Shown piece by piece: positions 1 to 5,125 of a stretch of 6,716 bases of DNA (positions are counted from its first letter, which is position 1; each line of letters opens with the position of its first letter). Location: NCBI GenBank assembly GCA_964624465.1, contig CAZUZD010000324.1, forward strand, positions 1-6,716, in the 5' to 3' direction. The position numbers were made by a program, and so were the translations under genes. Source of the DNA: CAZUZD01 sp964624465 (lineage in GTDB: Bacteria; Planctomycetota; Planctomycetia; Isosphaerales; Isosphaeraceae). The notes under the pieces were generated by a model. The model was not told the DNA's origin. It did not search any database and saw only the letters and a program-made list of their open reading frames with translations.

Positions 1-630
1 GTGCGGCTGCTCGTGGCCGACCCCGAGCGCGACCGGGCCGGCCGCGGCGGTCGCGGCGGCGGCCGGGGTGGGCCGGTCAGCCTCTGGAGCGGCCTGGCGC
101 TGGCGCCGGCCGGCGACCGGCTGTACCTCGTCCGCCAGGAGCCCGGCAGTCGCGAGGGCCCCCTGCTCGCCTATGCCCTCGACCCCTCGGGCGCCACCCC
201 GCCCCGGCCGCTGGACTGGGCCGAGGCGCACTCCGACGTGATCGCCATGGCGCTGAGCCCCGACGGCAGCACCCTGGCCGTCGCCGAGCCCGGCGGCACC
301 GTCCGGCTGATCGAGACGGCGCACGGGCGCACGACCGCCGTGCTGCCGCCGCAGGCCGAGACCGAGGCGACCGTGACGGCGCTGGCCTTCGACGCCGACG
401 GCCGCTGGCTGGCCGCCGGCCACCAGCACGGCCCGATCACGCTCTGGCAGGTCACCGGCCTCGAGCCCCGGCCGATGATCCACCTGCCCGGCCACCCCGG
501 CGGCGTGCTGGCGCTGGCCTTCGGCGCCCGGGGCCACCGCCTGGCCAGCGTCGGCGACGACAAGGTTGCCCAGGTCTGGGACCTCGACCGCCTGGAGCGC
601 CGGCTCGACGCCGTGGGCCTGGGCTGGTGA
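1..630 (+). CDS. WD40 repeat (beta-propeller) protein, C-terminal part, 5' partial
   Basis: This is the C-terminal 209 residues of a WD40 protein, probably a scaffold or interaction module. Three blades are visible. Blade one runs about residues 77-113 (HSDVIAMALSPDG then GGTVRLIE). Blade two runs about 121-151 (VTALAFDADGRWLAAG then ITLWQV). Blade three runs about 165-195 (VLALAFGARGHRLASVGDD then AQVWDL). A weaker blade-like segment lies near residues 27-60. The frame is open at base 1 and codon 1 is GTG, but I read this as an internal Val because a three- to four-blade fragment is too short for a propeller. The protein ends a few residues after WDL with LGLGW, an ending I associate with planctomycete WD40 proteins, which often carry an N-terminal Ser/Thr kinase or sigma-factor-like part. 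Whether such a part exists here is outside the window. Residues 11-24 are an Arg/Gly-rich insert. A GC hairpin follows the stop. Confidence 0.85.
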   Translation: MRLLVADPERDRAGRGGRGGGRGGPVSLWSGLALAPAGDRLYLVRQEPGSREGPLLAYALDPSGATPPRPLDWAEAHSDVIAMALSPDGSTLAVAEPGGTVRLIETAHGRTTAVLPPQAETEATVTALAFDADGRWLAAGHQHGPITLWQVTGLEPRPMIHLPGHPGGVLALAFGARGHRLASVGDDKVAQVWDLDRLERRLDAVGLGW

Positions 631-636
631 GCGGTC

Positions 637-662
637 CCGGCCGGGCCCGAGGACCCGGCCGG
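637..662 (+). terminator. GC-rich hairpin just after the WD40 gene
   Basis: A perfect 9-bp stem, CCGGCCGGG (637-645) with CCCGGCCGG (654-662), has an 8-nt loop and starts 6 bp after the stop codon. There is no T tract, so it is not a textbook intrinsic terminator. Its position suggests a transcript-end or 3'-protective structure. In DNA this GC-rich such stems also arise by chance. The recurrence after every gene here is what makes it credible. Confidence 0.4.
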
Positions 663-764
663 CACTCACTCACGCGAGCGGCGGGAGCGGGGGCGGCACC
701 GTTGTTGCGTCGGCAGGGAGTCGGGCCCGCAAACCCGTCCCCGGGGACCGCGACGGGCGCCCGT

Positions 765-784
765 GGCCGTGGCGAGCCACGGCC
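765..784 (+). other. Short hairpin in the leader of the baeRF gene
   Basis: An 8-bp perfect stem, GGCCGTGG (765-772) with CCACGGCC (777-784), closes on a CGAG tetraloop about 40 bp before the chosen ATG. It could be a leader RNA structure affecting translation or message stability. It matches no riboswitch I recognise. At this base composition a stem of this size is expected about once or twice in the window by chance. Confidence 0.2.
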
Positions 785-809
785 CAGACCGACCCGAACC
801 CGCAGAGCT

Positions 810-823
810 GGGACCGCCGCACC
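810..823 (+). promoter_or_regulatory. Possible weak ribosome-binding site, baeRF gene
   Basis: GGGACCG begins 14 bp before the ATG at 824. Very similar GGGATCG strings lie 13-14 bp before the next two start codons (2113 and 3569). The fit to a canonical AGGAGG site is poor, but the repeated spacing supports 824 as the start over the upstream ATG at 566, which lies inside the WD40 gene. Confidence 0.3.
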
Positions 824-2026
824 ATGATCATGCCCACCTTGCGCCGCGAGCTGGAGATCCTGCTCGATCGCCAGGACCGCCGCGACTACGTCGTGAGCGC
901 CTACCTCGACCTCCGCCGCCACGACGGGTTCCGCACCGACGCCGCGCAGCACCTGAGGGGCGAACTCCAGCAGGCCGATGCCGCGCTCAGCGCGGCCGAG
1001 GCGAGCGCGGCCCTGGCGGCCAACGCCGCCGCCATCGAGCAGGCGATCGCCCGCGTCGATCCGGCGGCGCGCGGGCTGGCCGTCTTCAGCGGGGCCGCCC
1101 GCGGCCTGCTGCACGTCGTGCCGCTGGACTTCCCGGTCGAGAACATGCTGGTGCTCGACGAGGACCCGTTCGTGCTGCCGCTGCTGGAGCGCTGGTCCAC
1201 GACGCCCCGGCACCTGATCGCCCGCGTCGGCTCGCGCGACCTGAGCCTCTTCGAGGCCCACGCCGGCGTGCCCGAGCTGGTCGAGCGGGTCGAGCGCGAC
1301 CTGCCGCCGATGCAGCGCGACAAGCCGCGGTTCACCTACAAGAAGCGGTTCGCGCAGACCTGGCACGAGTTCCAGCAGCCGCTGGACAACGACGGCTTCC
1401 TCAAGGGCGTCGCCGAGACCATCGGCGGCCACTACACCGGCGCCGACTTCGACGGCCTGATCCTGCTGGGCACCCCGCACCTGACGGCCGCCGTGCGCCG
1501 GCTGCTCGACCGGCGGGTGCAGGACCAGATCGTCGAGGTCGGCAGCCAGCCCGACACGACCGACCCGGCCGACGTGGCCGACGACGTGGCCCGCGCCGTC
1601 GACGCCTGGCGCGCCGGCCGTGAGGCGGAGCTCCTGGCCGAGCTGACCGGGCGCTGGCAGCAGCGGCACCACGTCGCCGACGGCCCGACCGAGGTGCTCG
1701 ACGCCCTCCAGCAAGGGCGGGCCACCCAGGTCGTCGTCGGGGGCCGCCGCGACCTGGCCGGCGCGGTCTGCCGCGACTGCCGCTACCGCTTCGGCGCCGC
1801 GCTGGCCACCTGCCTCTACTGCGGCGGCCTGACCCGCACCGTCAACGCCGTGCAGGAGATCCTCCGCCTGGCGCTGCGGCACCGCGTGGGCGTGTACCTG
1901 ATCCCGACCGACCGCGCCCCCGACACCGACCCGATCGCGAAGGTCGGCGGCGTCTGCGCCCTGACCCGCGCCGAGGCCAACTGGGCGCCCGACCTCGAGA
2001 CCGCCGCCGCCAGCCAGGGCCATTGA
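824..2026 (+). CDS. baeRF-superfamily protein (bacterial eRF1/Pelota-like), GGQ-less
   Basis: A 400-residue homologue of archaeo-eukaryotic release factor eRF1 and Pelota, of the bacterial baeRF group, which is proposed to act at the ribosome in rescue or quality control. The N-terminal domain (about 1-125) carries YVVSAYLDLR and GLAVFSG. The middle domain (about 130-265) starts at HLIARVGSRDLSLFEA and includes KGVAETI (194-200) and FDGLILLG (209-216), which line up with KVAET and VAGLVLAG of eRF1. The C-terminal domain starts near 287 (GPTEVLDALQQG, like GVEDTLKALEMG) and ends with KVGGVCALTR, like the GIGGILRY end of eRF1. A zinc ribbon, Cys316-x2-Cys319 and Cys330-x2-Cys333, is inserted in it. 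Where eRF1 has its GGQ loop there is FTYKKRFAQTWHEFQQ (170-185), so peptidyl-tRNA hydrolysis in the usual way is not expected. I chose ATG 824; ATG 830 is an alternative. The exact baeRF family number is not assigned. Confidence 0.85.
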   Translation: MIMPTLRRELEILLDRQDRRDYVVSAYLDLRRHDGFRTDAAQHLRGELQQADAALSAAEASAALAANAAAIEQAIARVDPAARGLAVFSGAARGLLHVVPLDFPVENMLVLDEDPFVLPLLERWSTTPRHLIARVGSRDLSLFEAHAGVPELVERVERDLPPMQRDKPRFTYKKRFAQTWHEFQQPLDNDGFLKGVAETIGGHYTGADFDGLILLGTPHLTAAVRRLLDRRVQDQIVEVGSQPDTTDPADVADDVARAVDAWRAGREAELLAELTGRWQQRHHVADGPTEVLDALQQGRATQVVVGGRRDLAGAVCRDCRYRFGAALATCLYCGGLTRTVNAVQEILRLALRHRVGVYLIPTDRAPDTDPIAKVGGVCALTRAEANWAPDLETAAASQGH

Positions 2027-2058
2027 CCCCTCCGGACGCCTGGGGGACAGTGAGGGCC

Positions 2059-2082
2059 GGGCCCCGCCCCTGAGCGGGGCCC
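2059..2082 (+). terminator. GC-rich hairpin after the baeRF gene
   Basis: A perfect 9-bp stem, GGGCCCCGC (2059-2067) with GCGGGGCCC (2074-2082), has a 6-nt loop CCCTGA and lies 33 bp after the stop. It is followed by a C/T-rich run (CTCTCCCC). It is a candidate terminator or attenuator between the baeRF and nuclease genes, although the run has few T residues. It ends 30 bp before the next ATG, so some readthrough is likely if the two genes form an operon. Confidence 0.45.
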
Positions 2083-2099
2083 CTCTCCCCCCGCCCCCA

Positions 2100-2112
2100 G
2101 GGATCGGACCCC
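2100..2112 (+). promoter_or_regulatory. Possible weak ribosome-binding site, beta-CASP nuclease gene
   Basis: GGGATCGGACCCC directly precedes the ATG at 2113, with GGGA beginning 13 bp upstream. It closely resembles the string before the phosphoesterase start at 3569 (GGGATCGACCCTCC). It may be a degenerate Shine-Dalgarno or a shared leader motif. Confidence 0.3.
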
Positions 2113-3507
2113 ATGCGCATCAGCCTCTGTGGCGCCGCCGGCGAAGTCACCGGCTCGGGCTACCTGGTCGAGACCAGCCGCAGCCGCGTGCTCGTCGACT
2201 TCGGCCTGTTCCAGGGCTCCTCCGCCCGCGGCGATCGCAACCGCGACCTCGGCCCGGTCCGGCCCGAGGCGCTCGACGCCGTCGTGCTCACGCATGCGCA
2301 CCTCGACCACAGCGGCCGCCTGCCGCTCCTGCTCCGCGAGGGATTCCGCGGCCGGGTGCACGCCACCGAGGCGACCGTCGACCTGGCCGGCCTGCTGCTC
2401 CGCGACTCGGCCCACCTGATGCAGTCCGACGCCGAGCGCCGCAACCGCCACCGCGAGCGCCGGGGCCTGCCCGCGCACGCCCCGCTCTACGGGCCCGACG
2501 ACGTCGAGGCCCTCGATGCCGCCTTCCACGTCCTGGGGCTCGACCAGCCGCGCGAGGTGGCCGACGGCGTGACGGCGCGGCTCTTCGAGGCCGGCCACAT
2601 GCTCGGCTCGGCGAGCGTCGAGCTCACGGTGCGCGAGGGGGGCCGCACCCGCGTGCTCCTGTTCTCGGGCGACCTCGGGCCGATCGGCATGCCGTTCCTC
2701 CGCGACCCGGCCCCGCCGCCGGCGGCGGCCGACCTGGTGTTCCTGGAATCGACCTACGGCGACCGCGACCACCGGCCGCTCGACCAGTCGATCGAGGAGC
2801 TGGCCGAGGTCCTGGAGGCCGCGATCAAGGGCCGGGCGCGGGTGCTGGTGCCCGCCTTCTCGGTCGGCCGCTCGCAGCAGCTCATCTACCACATCGACGC
2901 CCTGGTGCGGGCCGGCCGGATCCCGCCGGTGCCCGTCTACCTCGACAGCCCGATGGCCATCAAGGCCACCGCGATCTACGGCCGCCACCACGAGCTCTTC
3001 GACGCCGAGGCCCACGCGCAGGTGCAGCGGCGCCAGCCGGCGCTCGATTACCCCGGCCTGCACCTGACGGCCACGGCCAGCGAGTCCCAGGCGCTGAACA
3101 ACCTCCGCGACGCCGCCGTGATCATCGCCGGCGCCGGCATGTGCGAGGGCGGCCGGATCGTGCACCACCTGCGGCACAACCTCTGGCGGCCGTACGTGCA
3201 CGTCGTCTTCGTCGGCTACCAGGCCGAGGGGACCCTGGGCTCCCGGATCGTGCGCGGCGACCGCGAGGTGCGGATCCTGGGCGAGCCGATCGCCGTGAAG
3301 GCGCGGATCCACACGATCGGCGGCTTCTCGGGCCACGCCGGCCAGACCGAGCTGCTCGACTGGCTGGGCCACGTCGCGCCCGCGGGCCCCCGCGTCGTGC
3401 TGACCCACGGCGAGACCCGCCAGCGCGACGCGCTCGCGGCCGCCGTCCGGGCCCGCTTCGCCCTCGACGCCGAGCGGCCCGAGCCGCACGCCACCCTGAA
3501 CCTCTGA
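2113..3507 (+). CDS. MBL-fold beta-CASP ribonuclease (Ysh1/CPSF73-like, RNA-specificity domain)
   Basis: A 464-residue cytoplasmic zinc-dependent RNase of the metallo-beta-lactamase/beta-CASP family, which cleaves or trims RNA. The length is normal for bacterial members of the COG1236 type. The metal-site motifs are all present: THAHLDH (His61, His63, Asp65, His66), HMLGS (His162) and FSGDLG (Asp187). The beta-CASP motifs are Glu212 in FLESTYGDRDH (motif A), His408 in GGFSGHAGQ (motif B) and His432 in LTHGE (motif C). Between A and B lie VPAFSVGRSQQLIYHI, VYLDSPMAIKATAIY and GAGMCEGGRIVHHL, typical of the beta-CASP cap and RNA-specificity region. The protein begins right at the first beta strand (RISLCGAAGEVTGSGYLVET), so ATG 2113 fits. 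There is no signal peptide. It follows the baeRF gene by 86 bp in the same direction, which suggests, without proving, a shared role in RNA or ribosome quality control. The family call is firm; the substrate is unknown. Confidence 0.95.
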   Translation: MRISLCGAAGEVTGSGYLVETSRSRVLVDFGLFQGSSARGDRNRDLGPVRPEALDAVVLTHAHLDHSGRLPLLLREGFRGRVHATEATVDLAGLLLRDSAHLMQSDAERRNRHRERRGLPAHAPLYGPDDVEALDAAFHVLGLDQPREVADGVTARLFEAGHMLGSASVELTVREGGRTRVLLFSGDLGPIGMPFLRDPAPPPAAADLVFLESTYGDRDHRPLDQSIEELAEVLEAAIKGRARVLVPAFSVGRSQQLIYHIDALVRAGRIPPVPVYLDSPMAIKATAIYGRHHELFDAEAHAQVQRRQPALDYPGLHLTATASESQALNNLRDAAVIIAGAGMCEGGRIVHHLRHNLWRPYVHVVFVGYQAEGTLGSRIVRGDREVRILGEPIAVKARIHTIGGFSGHAGQTELLDWLGHVAPAGPRVVLTHGETRQRDALAAAVRARFALDAERPEPHATLNL

Positions 3508-3515
3508 CCCGACCT

Positions 3516-3535
3516 CGGGGCCCCTCCGGGCCCCG
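3516..3535 (+). terminator. GC-rich hairpin after the nuclease gene
   Basis: A perfect 8-bp stem, CGGGGCCC (3516-3523) with GGGCCCCG (3528-3535), has a CTCC loop, starts 8 bp after the stop and is followed by TCCCCTCC. The candidate terminator ends only 33 bp before the next ATG, so it could instead shape the leader of the phosphoesterase message. Confidence 0.4.
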
Positions 3536-3554
3536 TCCCCTCCGCCGCCGCTCC

Positions 3555-3568
3555 GGGATCGACCCTCC
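3555..3568 (+). promoter_or_regulatory. Possible weak ribosome-binding site, phosphoesterase gene
   Basis: GGGATCGACCCTCC lies immediately before the ATG at 3569, with GGGA 14 bp upstream. It matches the motif and spacing seen at 2100-2112 and supports 3569 over the second ATG at 3575. Confidence 0.3.
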
Positions 3569-5023
3569 ATGCTGATGCCCCCTGCCCGCGGCAGCGTCGC
3601 CGCCTGTGCCCTGCCGCTCCTGCTGCTGCTGGCCATCCCCGCGTCGGCCCACGACGGCGCCCCTCATGACCACGATCCGGACCATGCGCCCCAGGCCGAC
3701 CTCCGCACGCCCGCGGTGGCCGACGCGGTGGCGCACCGGCCCACGGCGATCCCCGACCGGATGATCCTGGGCTGGACCGGCGACCCGGCGCACTCGCAGG
3801 CGGTGACCTGGCGCACCGACACGACCGTGCGGCGGGCGCTGGCCCAGATCACCACGGCCGACGCCGGCCCGGCGCTGGCCGCCCGCGCCCGCGACGTGGT
3901 CGCCGCGACCACGGCGCTGACCACCGACCTGGGGCCCGCGCTGTACCACACCGCCGAGTTCACCGGCCTGGAGCCCCGCACCCTCTATGCCTACCGCGTG
4001 GGCGACGGCACGAACTGGAGCGAGTGGGCCCACTTCCGCACCGCCGGCGCGCAGCCCGAGCCGTTCGCGTTCCTCTACTTCGGCGACGCCCAGAACGACA
4101 TCAAGTCGCTCTGGTCCCGCGTCATCCGCGGGGCCTACGCCGACGCCCCCCAGGCCCGGTTCATCATCCACGCCGGCGACCTGATCAACCGGGCCGGCAG
4201 CGACGCCCAGTGGGGCGAGTGGTTCGGCGCCGCCGGCTGGGTCAACGCGATGGTCCCCAGCCTGCCGATCCCCGGCAACCACGAGTACGCGAAGACCAGC
4301 GACGCCGCCGACGCCCCCCGGCGGCTCTCGGCGCACTGGCGGCCGCAGTTCGCCCTGCCGACCCACGGGCCCGCCGGCCTGGAGGAGACGGCGTACGTCG
4401 TCGACTACCAGGGCGTGCGGATCGTGGCCCTGAACTCCAACGAGCGGCTGGCCGAGCAGGCCGAGTGGCTCGACGGCGTGCTCCGCGACAACCCGTGCCG
4501 CTGGACGATCCTGGCGTTCCACCACCCGATCTACTCGTCGGCCAAGGACCGCGACAACGCCGAGCTGCGGCGGCTCTGGCAGCCGGTGATCGACCGGCAC
4601 CGCGTCGACCTGGTGCTCCAGGGCCACGACCACACGTACGCCCGCAGCGGCCTGCGGGGCAGCCAGAACGTGCCCGAGGGCCGCCGCGTCCGCGACCTCG
4701 ACGGCGGCACCGTCTACGTCGTCTCGGTCAGCGGCCCCAAGATGTACGGCCTCGAGCGCGAGCCCTGGATGCGCCGCGCCGCCGAGGACACGCAGCTCTA
4801 CCAGGTCGTGAGCGTCGACGGCGACCGGCTCCGGTTCGAGGCCCGCACCGCCGTGGGCACCCTCTACGACGCCTTCGAGCTCCGCAAGCGGCCCGGCCAG
4901 GTCAACGAGCTCTGGGAGCGCCTGCCCGAGCAGCCCGAGCGGCTCCGCCCGCCCCCGGTGGCCGGCATCGCCGCCGGCGCCGTGCCCACCGCCGTCGTCC
5001 CGAAGGTCGCCCCGGCGCGCTGA
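3569..5023 (+). CDS. Secreted purple-acid-phosphatase-like metallophosphoesterase
   Basis: A 484-residue exported phosphoesterase of the calcineurin-like/purple acid phosphatase type, probably hydrolysing phosphate esters outside the cytoplasm. A signal peptide is clear: Arg7, a Leu-rich core at about 14-23 and the cleavage motif ASA ending at residue 27. The predicted mature start is His/Asp-rich (HDGAPHDHDPDH, 28-39). A fibronectin-like PAP N-domain spans about 60-158 (QAVTWRTD, FTGLEPRTLYAYRVGDG). The catalytic domain spans about 166-440 and carries the five metallophosphoesterase blocks: FGDAQ (Asp173), AGDLINR (Asp204), PGNHE (Asn237, His238), AFHHP (His318) and QGHDHTYAR (His353, His355). 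The block-two residues Asn-Arg replace the Ser-Tyr of classical PAPs, so the purple Fe-Tyr centre may be absent. The tail (441-484) is Pro/Ala-rich with no anchor seen. A 12-bp hairpin follows. The fold and export are firm; the substrate is unknown. Confidence 0.93.
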   Translation: MLMPPARGSVAACALPLLLLLAIPASAHDGAPHDHDPDHAPQADLRTPAVADAVAHRPTAIPDRMILGWTGDPAHSQAVTWRTDTTVRRALAQITTADAGPALAARARDVVAATTALTTDLGPALYHTAEFTGLEPRTLYAYRVGDGTNWSEWAHFRTAGAQPEPFAFLYFGDAQNDIKSLWSRVIRGAYADAPQARFIIHAGDLINRAGSDAQWGEWFGAAGWVNAMVPSLPIPGNHEYAKTSDAADAPRRLSAHWRPQFALPTHGPAGLEETAYVVDYQGVRIVALNSNERLAEQAEWLDGVLRDNPCRWTILAFHHPIYSSAKDRDNAELRRLWQPVIDRHRVDLVLQGHDHTYARSGLRGSQNVPEGRRVRDLDGGTVYVVSVSGPKMYGLEREPWMRRAAEDTQLYQVVSVDGDRLRFEARTAVGTLYDAFELRKRPGQVNELWERLPEQPERLRPPPVAGIAAGAVPTAVVPKVAPAR

Positions 5024-5045
5024 CCGAGGGCCTGCCCCGAAACGA

Positions 5046-5074
5046 CCGCAACCCGGCGCGGGGCCGGGTTGCGG
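5046..5074 (+). terminator. Strong hairpin after the phosphoesterase gene
   Basis: A perfect 12-bp stem, CCGCAACCCGGC (5046-5057) with GCCGGGTTGCGG (5063-5074), has a 5-nt loop and starts 22 bp after the stop. It is the longest stem I found in the window and is placed between convergent genes, so it probably terminates transcription from the left and perhaps from both sides. There is no T tract. Confidence 0.55.
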
Positions 5075-5097
5075 GTCTGGATCGGCGATCGGGAGCG

Positions 5098-5119
5098 GGC
5101 CGCCGGGGGTCCGGCGGCC
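5098..5119 (-). terminator. Hairpin after the minus-strand Asn-rich/TPR gene
   Basis: A perfect 9-bp stem, GGCCGCCGG (5098-5106) with CCGGCGGCC (5111-5119), has a 4-nt loop and lies 6 bp beyond the minus-strand stop codon (5126-5128). The close spacing to that stop suggests it serves the minus-strand gene. There is no U tract on that strand. Confidence 0.4.
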
Positions 5120-5125
5120 GTGCGA

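Noticed and set aside
700..760. A TTGTTG string at 702-707 as a possible -35 box for the baeRF gene
   Set aside because: No matching A/T-rich -10 element occurs at usable spacing, so a promoter cannot be supported.
566..823. Longer baeRF start at ATG 566
   Set aside because: It would overlap the WD40 gene, and the added 86 residues are low-complexity with no domain. The eRF1-like fold begins just after ATG 824.
3331..3345. HAG instead of HAD at beta-CASP motif B in the nuclease as a possible inactivating change
   Set aside because: The catalytic His408 is kept, and as far as I recall FSxHAGQ is common in bacterial members of this subfamily, so activity is expected.
452..4633. Very long minus-strand ORFs opposite the baeRF, nuclease and phosphoesterase genes (for example 452-2023, 1816-3636, 3122-4633)
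   Set aside because: They are antisense shadows caused by high GC and G/C-ending codons. Their translations are Gly/Ala/Arg/Val-rich without domains, while the opposite strand encodes clear conserved motifs.
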